In this document: piece by piece, positions 11,163 through 21,710 of the stretch | Layout of the letters: each line of letters starts with the position of its first letter | Numbering within the stretch: the first letter of the stretch is position 1 | Assembly: GCF_963678635.1 (NCBI RefSeq) | Contig: NC_087071.1 | Coordinates: 9,907,842-9,967,841, forward strand | Direction: 5' to 3' | Length of the DNA: 60,000 nucleotides | Source: Symsagittifera roscoffensis | Taxonomy: Eukaryota; Xenacoelomorpha; Acoela; Convolutidae | Made by a program: the position numbers and the translations under genes | The notes under the pieces: model-generated | Seen by the model: only the letters and a program-made list of their open reading frames with translations | Told to the model about the DNA's origin: nothing | Database searches by the model: none

Positions 11163-12240
11163 AGGTCAAATGAAAATATGAAGTGAAAATGCCCAATGAA
11201 AATATAAACAATCATTATAATTGTGCGCAGAACTAATCCTCAGAATGAAAATCAGAGTAAAAAATTTAAAAATTTTCGAATGATTATCAATTTTGAAGCA
11301 TTTTTTGGCAAACAGTTTAAGTATCTAATTTTATGAAATATAGCGCCTACAAATCAAGGAAATGAACTAGCAGTCATCAGTTTTTGGTGTAAAAATCTTG
11401 CAAAAACTTCAAAATTTCATGATCAAAGATTTCAAAAAAGATTCTCACCACGCTTTTGATCACATGGTCCAGAATTACCAGGTGCTTCTGTTCAAATTCT
11501 GCTCTTGAACGTTTCTAGTGTTTGATATTTATGCCATCGGGTGTTCAGTAAAGGAACATGTCATAAACATCTGAGAATAAAATATTTTAAAACGATGGGG
11601 CATAAAGTCAGGTGGCACAAATTATACACTCGCTAAACAAAGAATACGGTCTAAAACCACTTTTTCCAGTTTCTACAGGCGGTGGGGAATCTATTAAGCA
11701 ATGTTGGAAAAAGTTAAAACTTTCGCAGGTTTTTTTTTGCAGCCACCTGACTTTTTGTCCCAGATTTCTTACAATCACATTTTTCGAAAGATCTACATCT
11801 GTAGAATTTATGTCTACATTCTACATGTCATGTCCTTCTCAAAAACTGGAAAAAACAATCTGATGAAAAAAACGATCCAACAACAAATTTTAATATTATT
11901 TATTAAAATGGCTATTTTTAACAAAAAAAAACACAAGACACGAAACAAGACGTGAAAAAACACTCAAAAATTTTTTAAAAAAATTCATCCAGATCTGAAA
12001 ATTCATGTTACAGATCAGGACAGAAATGCAATCTCACAAAAAATGTATTTTAAAACTTGGAAAAGAGCAGCTTTTAATTTCGCACCAAATTTGAAGATAT
12101 TTTGACCGGGGATTATCGTAATGTTTCTGTATACTATACTGCCAGATATGCATAGACAACAGACAGTTGGATAGGATATACAAGGCCAGTGGACAAACTG
12201 CGTCAAACACAGGCAAATTATTTTTCAATACTAATCGCCG
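11163..12240. other. AT-rich intergenic DNA, no supported gene
   Basis: Only short overlapping ORFs of simple composition (11612-11955 plus, 12015-12228 minus). No repeats, splice-framed exons or RNA genes were recognised. Confidence 0.3.
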
Positions 12241-12450
12241 TTCTTTTTGTTCCGACTTTCGATACGAAAGTAACGGAATATTTGTGCTCGGGGTGGGTTT
12301 TTTTTTCTTCAGACAAATTTCGACTTTTTAACTATCAATTTTTGACGGTTTTTTTATATCATTGAAAAGGTATTGTTGTCTTGAGTTTAAATTTGAAAAG
12401 ATATTTCACCTGTGATGATTTTTCATAAAGTTATGAGGGTTTAAAGATTG
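12241..12450 (+). repeat. Dispersed repeat R1, forward copy
   Basis: Contains TCTTCAGACAAATTTCGACT, then a poly-T/ATATCATTGAAAAGGTATTGTTGTCTTGAG block and TTTTTCATAAAGTTATGAGG. The reverse complement, at an estimated 80% identity, is at 21505-21710. No coding signal. Confidence 0.7.
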
Positions 12451-12743
12451 CCATTTAAGCCATTTTGACTACTTTGGGACAATTAACGCGCGATATACTT
12501 CGCGCTATTAACGTGTAAGCGGAGATTTAATCCTTCTTATAAATCGTCACAAATTGGTTGAACGAAGCTCATTTGCCATAATTGATTTGTTACAAGGAAC
12601 GAAATCTATCCTTTTGTACTTTAAATGGCGTGTGGGGAGATGATTTTCATAAAAACTTCAAATTTTAGAAGAAAAAAATTTCATTTTATTTTATTTCACT
12701 TAATTTTTTTAATGTTATTACTGCTGCTCCATAAACCTTAAAA

Positions 12744-12790
12744 GGCAGTCGGAACATTCAGGGCTTCGCCCTGATACGAGCAGTCTTGTT
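12744..12790 (+). repeat. Dispersed repeat R2 with a perfect hairpin, copy 1
   Basis: CAGTCGGAACATTCAGG is shared with 22221-22270 in the same orientation, followed by TTCGCC.TGATA and CAG.CTTGTTT in both. In this copy TCAGGGC-TTC-GCCCTGA (12758-12774) forms a perfect 7-bp stem. The second copy keeps only part of the stem. It may be the end of a small mobile element or a structured RNA; I cannot tell which. Confidence 0.55.
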
Positions 12791-12799
12791 TCAATTTGC

Positions 12800-13860
12800 T
12801 ACCTACTTTTTAGTAAATTTCATAAATTTGTTTTTAAAATTAAATTTGTTTTGCAAAAAAAGCACTTATTGAAAACTTCCAAGAAACTGAAAATATATGA
12901 ATCTTTTTCTGAAAAAAATGGCTTTTTGATTCAAAAAAGTTACAGCGCTCGAAGGAAACAAAACTTACCTGAAAAATTGAACACGTTTTTAAAAATTCAG
13001 CTTAACTAAAAACAAAAATATATGCAAGGAGCAACATCAGCTTCATGTGCTTATAATGGATTGGTTACAGAATGCACTGAGGAAGTCTGAAGTCCAGCGA
13101 ATTTTGCAATTCGATTCTTTAAAAAATCGCGTTTGTTCCTGGAATCCTAAAAAGCTTTGATTAGCACTTGTCTCTAAAATCCTCATTATGGTTAGAATCC
13201 AGACTCTTGCTCGCTAGCCAAAAATCGTCTAACTTTGTTGCACTCATGTTTCGGCTTCAGATCTTTTCATATTTTTTCGTTTGAGGATTTCATTTCAACA
13301 TTCGCAAAAATACAGTACCATCTTCGTAGAATCCAAAAAACAAACTTGGTAACTGCGTGACGTCGTAACGTTGCGTCATTAAACACTCTTCTTCAGATTT
13401 TCTGGGCTGCAAGAACACTAATTTAAATACCTTTTTGTAAAACCAAAACTGAAAACCCATTTATTAAGTGCCCTGGTAGGTTTGCTCAGCTTTGATAAAT
13501 CAAACTGATTTAAAAACTACATATTTCAGGATATACAACATCCTCAAAACGTTCCGCTATAGTTTTTAAGCAACTATCATTACACTTAAATGGTTTTGTT
13601 AAATGGAGGCTTTAAAACTATCTCTTTTTAAATTAATTTTTTGGAGAAAATGAGGCACGTATGCCATGGCTGAACTTTGTCAGAAAAATTGCTGAGCTGA
13701 TTATTGCACCATTTTTTGCAATTAATGAGCTAAGCGCTGGATTAAAAAAAGTAAAGTGAAGAAACCAAGTCTTTGATTTCAGAATATGATTTTTCTCGTT
13801 TTTTTCATCCATTAAAAAATGGTTATAATATAACGAAATAATTGAAAACAAAAAAAATTG
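12800..13860. other. AT-rich intergenic DNA, no supported gene
   Basis: Nothing beyond short shadow ORFs. The 13633-13914 minus-strand ORF has no splice context and overlaps the tandem repeat that follows. Confidence 0.3.
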
Positions 13861-13864
13861 GTTA

Positions 13865-14560
13865 AAGTCGTCCTGGTTGTGCGTAGTTGGTTCTGTGTAT
13901 GCTGTCTGATACAAATGTAGTCTTCTTCGAGCGTCTCTTCAGCCTCATGTTTATGTTTGTCCATCTACTTATAATGCCTCAGTTTTGTTTTTGCGTTACT
14001 TGCTCAAGCCAGGTGTTTTTTTTTGGTTTTAGGTTTAAGGTTGCTTTTTTTTTCATTTTTGAGGCTTCTTTAGCTGAGGGGGCTAAGAAAATATGCATTT
14101 GCTCGAGCATTGTTTGTCTTGTGTTGTAATGAGTGATATATTTTGACTTGTATTGATTTTTTTAAGCTGCTCAGTCCACTTGCGGAGTTGAAGTCGTCCT
14201 TGTTATCGTAGCTGATTCTCTGTGTGCTCTTCAGCCTCAGGTGTGTATGTTTGCCCTTACCCGAGAAGGTGGCTTAGGTTTTTTTTTGCTTTTCTTGCTC
14301 AGCCCAAGTAGCTTTTTGTTCAATTTGGTTTTAAGGTTAAGGCAGCTCTTTTGCTGCGCTTTTGAGGCTTCATTTCAGCTGAGCGGTGTAGGCAATCAGT
14401 TTGCCTTGTCTTTTGTTGTTTGATTTTTAAATATACTCAAAATTTGTTATGCTGTTTATGTCACTGTCGCAGTTAAAGTCTTCGTCAGGGTGTATTTGCT
14501 GGTCTGTTTGAGTGCTTCATTACTTCAGCCGTAAATGTTTCAGTGCGAAAAAACTTGTTT
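13865..14560. repeat. Degenerate tandem repeat, about 300-bp unit, two units plus a partial third
   Basis: Units begin near 13865, 14185 and 14460 with (A/G)AAGTC(G/T)TC(C/G)T..G..GT, followed by a (T/C)TCTTCAGCCTCA(T/G)GT.TATGTTTG block, a poly-T/TGCTC segment, GGTTTTA(A/G)GGTTAAGG(T/C), TTTTGAGGCTTC and TTTGTCTTGT. The first two units align along most of their length; the third is cut short. The repeat is Lys/Glu-codon-like on the minus strand, but stops in each unit make coding unlikely. Confidence 0.6.
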
Positions 14561-14944
14561 CGAAATCATCGATTTTCAGATTTCAGTTTTTCGGATCTCT
14601 TTAGCTATTTTTCTTTTATTAAAAAGGTGATTAGTTTCGTTAATCAGAACAAACTCTGCATATACTTCACGTTAGTTTTTCTTCATTTCTCTATAGGGTG
14701 ATGATATTTTACTTGTTTTCATAGAGGGTTGAGGTAGAATTCAAGAGGTTTTGTGTTTCTATTTAATGTTATAATTTGTGTTGGCTCAAAATCTGATAGA
14801 TTTTGCTTAACATGAAATCAAACTTGTATTCTTGTTTTCAGAAAACCTGTTTCTTAGAGTATCAAAACTCACTTTAAGGCGATAAAAATCGTTTTTCTTA
14901 GCCTTTCACAATCAATTTTGTACAGATTATATAGATATTTTCTA

Positions 14945-15130
14945 ATGATTATAAGGAGAATAAAAACAGATTATCCACATATTATCTCCAGATTATCCAC
15001 AGATTATCTACTGATTAACTACAGACCATTAACTGATTACCTCTAGGTTATATTCAGTTTATTTTTACACAGATAATCTTCTTTTTATATACAGATTATT
15101 TAAAGTTTATACACTTGTTTTATACACTTT
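14945..15130. repeat. Short AGATTAT(C)CACA-type repeats
   Basis: ACAGATTAT, CAGATTATCCACA and close variants occur about eight times between 14965 and 15105 with irregular spacing of 12-25 bp. This looks like simple-sequence expansion with no coding signal. Confidence 0.5.
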
Positions 15131-17286
15131 AAAGTTTTTCATTTTGTCACTAAATCCATTCACTTTTATTTGTATAGAATTTATTATCGTTCGCAAAAAT
15201 GTTGTAGATAAATCGTTTTTATTTATAGGTTAACCTGTAGATTTTTCCTTATAAGATCAATTTTCATCCATTTTTGTCACTGTGGGAAACACTTAATATG
15301 TCAGTTCAACCAAGTAAAGAATTTTTTTTTAACTTGATTATTTTCTTTTGTCGGAAGTTTCAATAATGTTTCTAAGAAAAAAAATTTTGAGGAAAGTTTT
15401 CGATTTTGTTCAGTTTGAGAGTTCAACGAGTCTGTTCGGATCGAGTGTTGAACACTTTTTATTAACAGAAGCTTGATTATTTTTTTTCTGATTGATCGGC
15501 TAGCGACAGTAGAAACATCGCATTTAGAATATATTTGAACGCAAACTTCAAAAAAATTTCCTGCCGTACAAGATCTCACCTTTGTTGCTGCTATTATTTC
15601 TCGAAAGAAGTGAAAATTGGCTGAGCGTTTTTTTTTCATGCTCAGAGTTCAAAAATTGTTCTAAATGTTCAATTGTCGAGAAAATTTGGTTTTCATTATC
15701 GACTTCTCAGACAAAGTTTAAGTAATTATGTTGACTGCGAAAAAGTAATTATGTCTCTCGTTCTGCAGTTTTTGAGCTTTCATTTGCCCTTCACAACAAA
15801 AAGTTTAGACAAAATTCAAAAAAAAATTCAAAAATGATGTCTTTTGCTTTAATTGTTTGAGTTTTTCGAAAGATTTTACAACTTATAGAATTGGTGACAG
15901 TATATTCTCAGTGATGAAGAACTAATCTTCTTTTTTTTTGTTTTTTAGTAAATTTGTCTGAAACCAGGCTAAAACCTCGGTTGAAAAGATCTAAAAATAT
16001 TCAAACTCTCCCGATATGCTGCTCTAGTTACTATTTTTGAAGAAGGTGACAGAGAGTTTGTGCGCGACAACCTCTGAAAATCTTCGTGGAAAAAATTATT
16101 TCAGAAAAATTTCATAATACAATTTCTGTATATGAGTATCAAATGAATTTTTTTCGTTCGCTTTTTGTATAGGGTTATCAAACATGCTATTTGGCGTATA
16201 AATTCAACCGGTAAAAAACCAAAGCCCATAGATGCATAAAAGGTCAAGTAATCGTTCCATCGCCTGAAATGTTCGACTGAAATCTTCGACTGAAATGAAT
16301 TTTTTCAACCTAAGTGATCCTAACTTTATTGCTCTTGGCTTGCGCAACGACCGGGCCCTCACTGGTGTTTCATTGATCATAATCAATTATATTGTTATTT
16401 TACAGTCAGTATTCATAAAATTACAAAAGTAATCCTTTAAAATCCTTTAAAATAGATTAAAAACCCTAATATTTTTTATTTTAATAAAAACATTATAATT
16501 AATTATAATCGATTCTAATTCATCAAAATAGATTATAAGCATAATATTTTTATTCACTATAATACAATATAATCGATTGTAATCGATTATAATGGATTAT
16601 TTCAGAGGTTATTTTGTGAATTTTGCAAATTTTGGAAATTATCTCACTTCCTGTTTAGTGCAGTGGGTACGGATTACGTTTCATAAGATTAAATTTTACA
16701 CATAAGATTCTATACATTTATTTTGCTCTACAATTCAGTTTGGCAGCTTAATATTTTATTTAACTGTTGTTTTTTTACCATCTCCATGGTTAAAAAAATC
16801 ACCATTCGCGGACTATCCCCCACCCTGCCTAATTACTTTTTTGTCTACAGATTATTTTTTGGTTTTATTGTAATAACAACTGACTATATGCAGAAAAAAC
16901 TGAATATTTTGGCACTAAAAACCATTCAATTATGGCGTAATTTTTTAAACCTGTTTTGAAGCAAGTATCGTTTGCAAAACGGTTGTAGATAGCTCGATTC
17001 TATACTTAGGTCAATCTGTAGATAAGGTTGTAAATAATTGAGTTTATCCATTTTGTCACTGCGGGATGAATTATTTGAGGGAGTTTCAGGCGTCCACAAC
17101 AGACATCGAACTAACAAAAATTGTTCGCACAATTTTGTCGTGCTTTTGACAAAAAAAACTTTGTTGGAAAAAAGTCCAGATATATAATTAATTCTATAAA
17201 AAAAATTAATATTGATAGATTTGAATGTTATTATTTTTTCTTATACATAAAGAAAACAGTTAAGTTATTCGAGTTTTGCACGAATT
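15131..17286. other. AT-rich intergenic DNA with a TTATAATCGATTATAA-type cluster at 16430-16620
   Basis: No gene is supported. Between 16430 and 16620, AATCGATTATAA, ATAATCGATT and related palindromic words recur; the same word cluster appears at 56.1-57.0 and 58.5-59.4 kb. The 17.1-17.29 kb end is the likely 3' flank of the minus-strand gene ending at 17287. Confidence 0.4.
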
Positions 17287-18657
17287 TTACAGAGTTCGAG
17301 AATTTGCTACTACAGATTTCCACGAACGCTGTTCTGACTCTTTTTCTGTTTTCTCACTTTCCGACTGATTTGGTTTTGCATTCTTCTGTGTAGATTTTTT
17401 GACTTTTTTCTTCTGTTCCTTTTTTTCGGTTTGCTTTTTTGCGTAACTTTTAGATTTTGTTTTTGATGTATTTTCAGCTTTTTTCGTGTTTGATTTTTTG
17501 TTTTCAGCCTCGGTTTTGTTTTTCTGATGGTTTGGGGTTGTTTTTGCCCTCGACTTATTATGCATTTTGTGGTGTAAATGTTTTTCGTGGTAAGCTTTTT
17601 TTTCCAATTTTGATAATTGTCTTAACAGCTCTCTGGCTTTTGTTTCTTCGCCAGCTTCCTGGAGTTTTTTCACCTTTTCCAGGATTTTTTCCTTAGTTTT
17701 TTCAAATTTCATCTCTCTATTTTGTCTGGCTTCGTTTGCGCTTTCCAATGATTCATTTCTCGTCTTTTCTTTCTTCTCTTCATCATTTGTTTGGTTTTCT
17801 TGCTGTTTCCTGATTTTTTCCGCTATTTCCATCTCTCTTTTGTTTTTCGCCGAGTTGATCTTCTCAGTGTATAACTGTCGGTTCCATACTTTTTCCAGCT
17901 TTTTTGCTTCTTCATCTATTCCGTATTTGCTATTTATTACGTAATCGTTGCCCATGTAATCCAGACTCGTTTCTGGTGCACTGGATCTGATCAGATTTTT
18001 CTTTTTCTTGGCTTGAAGTTTCTTTTTCTGCTCATTTTCTTTCTTCTTCGCTTCCTCGATGTTTTTCCCTAGCGCTTCTTTAGTCTTCTGACCTGCTTCT
18101 TTTTTCTTTCTTTGTTCTTCTTCTTTCTGCGCTTCACCAGGCTTCTTTCCGAACTCTTTTTCTTTTTCGGCTCTTAATTCGGCTGCTCTCGAACTCTCCC
18201 CAATTTCTCTATCTTCCCAATTATCATACTGTTTCAAATCAAGATCCGTGTTTCCTTGATAAGCTATAACATCTTCTGCCGATTTACTTTGCTTCTCATC
18301 TGAGAGTTCGGCTTGTTCTCGCGAGTTTTCTTGTTTTCCTAATTCTCCGCCTGGCTGAGATTTGGCTTTGTCTGCCGAAACAGATCCACGTTCCTTTTTG
18401 TCTTTTGTTCGGTTATTACATATCCACATTTGATCCTTACAGATAACGTTATGTTTAAACCAATCAAAAGAGAGCGGGTTGTTTTGGTTAACATAGTGAA
18501 CATAAATCTGATTCTGTGTTTCATTCTTGTCGTCTAAAATTAAGACCGCAAACTCTGACCAGCGATATGCTGTCCCATGCCATTGAATAATCCGCTGCCC
18601 GTGTCCGAATCCAATTTCAAGAATTACATTCACGCATAGTTCACGAACGTGAAACAG
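17287..18657 (-). CDS. Last exon of host gene A: shared domain plus Lys/Glu-rich tail
   Basis: The exon starts after TTTTCGTGTTTCAG (acceptor at 18658) and runs open for 456 codons to TAA at 17287. Residues 1-80 carry a compact domain: LFHVRELCVN, EIGFGHGQRIIQWHG, IYVHYVNQNNPLSFDWFK, HNVICKDQMWICNN. The same pattern, including the exon border, occurs in gene B at about 54.9-55.17 kb. The remainder is Lys/Glu/Gln-rich, probably coiled or disordered (for example EAKKLEKVWNRQLYTEKINS, KKLQEAGEETKARELL), ending in basic repeats. I do not recognise the family. It joins the exon at 18914-19047 in phase 0. Confidence 0.75.
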   Translation of the reverse strand: MFHVRELCVNVILEIGFGHGQRIIQWHGTAYRWSEFAVLILDDKNETQNQIYVHYVNQNNPLSFDWFKHNVICKDQMWICNNRTKDKKERGSVSADKAKSQPGGELGKQENSREQAELSDEKQSKSAEDVIAYQGNTDLDLKQYDNWEDREIGESSRAAELRAEKEKEFGKKPGEAQKEEEQRKKKEAGQKTKEALGKNIEEAKKKENEQKKKLQAKKKKNLIRSSAPETSLDYMGNDYVINSKYGIDEEAKKLEKVWNRQLYTEKINSAKNKREMEIAEKIRKQQENQTNDEEKKEKTRNESLESANEARQNREMKFEKTKEKILEKVKKLQEAGEETKARELLRQLSKLEKKAYHEKHLHHKMHNKSRAKTTPNHQKNKTEAENKKSNTKKAENTSKTKSKSYAKKQTEKKEQKKKVKKSTQKNAKPNQSESEKTEKESEQRSWKSVVANSRTL

Positions 18658-18913
18658 CTGAAACACGAAAACTATTTAAAAATTTCAGATCTGGTTTCGA
18701 CCACTGAAAGTTGAGAAAAACTCGACTTTATTCGGCTTTTGTAAACTTCGATTCGATTACTGAAGATATAAAGAAACTTTTTCTTAAGGTGTTTTAGTTT
18801 TTTATTATTACTTTTTTACCTTTTCTTACGAAGTCAGGTACCAAAACAACCAGGTATATATCTGGCCGAAAGAGTCGAAGAGAGGGCTTGAAACAGAAAT
18901 ACTATGTACATAC

Positions 18914-19047
18914 CTTGAGATAAGTTAGTTGTTTGTTTTCAGATGTATAGTCTGTGAGCTTGTCCATATAGAATCGCGGAGTGGCCGTCCATCCATTTTG
19001 GAAGCCAAATTTTATGTATTTCTGCACTTGGCTAGTGCAGCAGTCGT
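18914..19047 (-). CDS. Internal exon of host gene A
   Basis: The exon is bounded by GTGATTAG (acceptor) and CTCAAG|GTATGT (donor at 18913). Read in phase it gives DDCCTSQVQKYIKFGFQNG followed by WTATPRFYMDKLTDYTSENK and QLTYLK. It enters with one base carried from the 20037-20218 exon (G+AC gives Asp) and leaves in phase 0 into the 18657 exon. It is 134 bases, too short to stand out as an ORF. The phase agreement on both sides is the main evidence. Confidence 0.7.
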
Positions 19048-19079
19048 CTAATCACATACTTGAACTCAATCCCCATACA

Positions 19080-19870
19080 AAAAAAAGAACCCACACGCAA
19101 TAGTTTTAATCCATTTTTTTACAATGTGTGATAACCCGACCAAACGACACATCTTTGGACCATGTATTGTAAATAATTTGAGGCACACGTTAACTTTACC
19201 AAAAAGTTTGCAAAAATAGCAAAGCTATATTTTTTAGGGTAAAAAATATTTTTTTTAGGGTAAAGATATTTTTTATTGGGTAATCAAATTTCATAGCAAA
19301 TGTATATTATGTCGTGAAAAATCAGCGACCTATTTGAAATCTAGTGATGGGATACAAGACGTCCCTAATGCCGTAAATCAATTTGATTCGCAATTACCGC
19401 AATGGGATATTCATGGTTATTAATTAAAACTTTTGAAGTTTATTGTTCGTTCTTTTGTTTGTTATTGTGTATAAAATGATTAAGCAAACAAAACTTGTTC
19501 AAAGACCAGTAAAAATGGTGTTATTTCAATGTACCCAATATTACCGCATCCAATACAAAACGCATCAAATTCAAGGTATTTATCAGAAAAAAAAATCGAA
19601 AAAACTCATATTTTATTTTTTTGGAAAAAGGTTACATAACGTTCATAAAAAATGAAGAATGAAACAAGAAATTCAAAACGAAACTAAGGATGGCATTCAA
19701 GTTGAAAGCCATGGCTATAGAGTGAAAGTTTGTCTATAACATACAAAACATAATTAAATAAGTTATTAGAACGGTTTGAGGGAGAAGTCTATCATACGAA
19801 CTGTTCAGCTCATCACGGAGAAGCGCTATTGTGCTCCTGGTTAAAATAGACATGCTATTGGCCATTTAAA
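19080..19870. other. Intron sequence of host gene A, AT-rich
   Basis: Lies between the 18914-19047 and 20037-20218 exons. Short ORFs only, plus two runs of GGGTAA(A)(A)GATATTTTT-like sequence near 19240-19290. Confidence 0.5.
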
Positions 19871-19879
19871 AAAATATAT

Positions 19880-20006
19880 TTTTGATGGCTTTTTGGGTTG
19901 AGTCGTAGTGACTCAGGATCAAGCAACGAGCACGGATCCCGGTGGGCCTCGAACATCCGACCTTTCGATTGAGAGCCGGAGAGGTAACCACTTCACTACC
20001 GCTCCC
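19880..20006 (-). repeat. tRNA-derived SINE-like element in an intron of gene A
   Basis: In the minus sense it begins GGGAGCGGTAGTGAAGTGGTTA, resembling a tRNA A box (TRGYNNAGTGG), and continues through CCGGCTCTCAATCGAAAGG (anticodon-arm-like) to GGATGTTCGAGGCCC (B-box-like). After the tRNA-like head come CGGGATCCGTGCTCGTTG and TGAGTCACTACGACTCA, then an A-rich end. No clean cloverleaf or CCA-adjacent acceptor stem is present, so it is a tRNA-related repeat, not a functional tRNA. Confidence 0.65.
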
Positions 20007-20036
20007 ATTGACCTTTACAAAAAACAGCTGACTAAC

Positions 20037-20218
20037 CCTGGTTGTCCAATCGAAAAAGGTCAAACATGTTGATGCTCTTCCAATGCATCCTTATTAGGGT
20101 TTCGAATTCAGCGATCCAAGCCTGTTTCTTAACAGAGGTATTGGCAATATGATCCACACTTTCGGCTTTTGTTGTGTTTGCACCGTTTGAATAAAATCCG
20201 TTTAGACAGTAATAGTCG
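20037..20218 (-). CDS. Internal exon of host gene A
   Basis: Acceptor TTTTGTTTTAG at 20219-20220 and donor CCAGG|GTTAGT at 20036. The 182-base exon reads DYYCLNGFYSNGANTTKAES, VDHIANTSVKKQAWIAEFET, LIRMHWKSINMFDLFRLDNQ. The upstream exon donates AG and this exon supplies C (Ser); it then donates G to the next exon. Two Cys and an Asn-glycosylation-like NTT suggest an extracellular segment. Family not recognised. Confidence 0.7.
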
Positions 20219-21113
20219 CTAAAACAAAAAATGCTTCCAATAAACAGCATGACAAAATCGTCAAACCTATTAAGAATTCACTTTCATATTTAAAAAAATA
20301 CAGAATAGTTCTCTTTTATTAGGAATTACAATTAATGTAAGAAATCTATGGTAGATTCAATGGTATCTACAAGGCTATGGTAGAATCAATGGTTTTGCAA
20401 AAACTGCATGTGCAAAATTTTTCGTGCTTATTTGTGATCACTTTTCAAAAAAAAAACAACAGGGTAAAAATTTTTGCATAAAACTTTTCATTAAGGGGGT
20501 AAATGGGTCCAACTTTTCTTTCGATTGGTCCCTAGATATTACGGAATAAATGGAGTCAATGGAGCGTAGTTAGGAGCCCCATATTTAGAAAAAAAATCGG
20601 CTCAGTCATCCCCTCACACGGCAAGTCAGGGACCAAAAATTAGGTCTAATCAGCCCCTTTTATTCAAAAATGGTTTTGCCGAGGGTCTCCAAACTTCAAA
20701 GAAAGTGACAAAACAATTGTGTTCGAGCTGGTTTTTTTCTCCAGGTCAGATTCGACTTTAGACCACCTTTTTCTGAACGGAATTTCTTATGTCATCTGAA
20801 AACCGGCGGTCACTTAAACAATGTCTCCAAATACTTGCATCTGAGGCCAATTTTGAAAAAAAAAGATATGTGAGCATAGAAATTGGCTAGAGATTTTTTG
20901 ACGCGAGGTTTTTGGTGATTTAAATGCGTAACCAAAATTAATCTTTTCAAATCATTGTTCCGAATTGTTCCAAATTGAAATTCGGATCCTACAAGGACTT
21001 GATGCCAGGAGTCTCGTTGAATAGGCCATTTTGTATATGTGTTTCAGTATTTTGTACCTCAAAATATTGAGACAGAAAATTGAGACGCTATCTGTAAGTA
21101 AAAAAATGTTCAC

Positions 21114-21261
21114 CTATATTTCTTGCAATCCTTTCCAATTGGGAGATAGCTGCTAGGCATCGAGAAGATTAGCGAATCCCAGTGTGGCATTGGTGTTTGA
21201 TCTACTGCGGGTTGCGTTCCAGTGCATTGAACCCATGTCACTAGAACATTTAAAATTGACA
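21114..21261 (-). CDS. Upstream exon of host gene A (gene start not found)
   Basis: Acceptor is a long poly-T tract ending TTTTTCAG at 21262. Donor is ATATAG|GTGAAC at 21113. Phase-2 reading gives SILNVLVTWVQCTGTQPAVD, QTPMPHWDSLIFSMPSSYLP, IGKDCKKYS. The hydrophobic start (ILNVLVTWV) and following Cys suggest the tail of a signal peptide or a membrane segment. The initiating exon must lie upstream (above 21262); I could not define it. Confidence 0.65.
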
Positions 21262-21504
21262 CTGAAAAATTTTTTTTTTTTTTTGTAAAACACCAAAAAC
21301 ACTTTGAAACAAGTTTTGTTTCTGCGTTCAGGCGTTCATTTAAACTACGCGTAAGCAACTAATCAATGCGTTTAAAATTGAACTGTAACAACTCAGAAAG
21401 TCTTTTCATTAGAATACGCCTACCTACTAAAATTTTCCCTTTGCAGATTTTTGAATTTTTTCCCCAAATATTTGTCAATGTTTTCACTTTGAATTTTTTG
21501 TATG

Positions 21505-21710
21505 TTTCAACCCACATAACTTTATGAAAAATGATCACAGGTAAAATATATTTTCAAATTTAAGCTCAAGACAACAGTAGCTTTTGAATGATATAAAAAA
21601 AAATTCTGTCAAAAATGGCTAGTTAAAAAGTCGAAATTTGTCTGAAGAAAAAAAATCCACCCGAGCACAAATATTCGGTTACAAAAGTCGGACCAATATT
21701 TTGGAATTAG
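21505..21710 (-). repeat. Dispersed repeat R1, reverse copy
   Basis: Reverse complement of 12241-12450: CATAACTTTATGAAAAATGATCACAGG, CAAGACAACAGTAGC and AAAAGTCGAAATTTGTCTGAAG occur in the mirrored order. Confidence 0.7.

Noticed and set aside
15301-15639. 112-codon minus-strand ORF
   Set aside because: Lys/Phe-rich, in AT-rich DNA, no splice context, repeat relation or recognisable motif; could be chance.
19880-20006. A functional tRNA gene
   Set aside because: The A- and B-box-like segments are present, but no acceptor stem or clean cloverleaf forms and the sequence continues into a SINE-like body.
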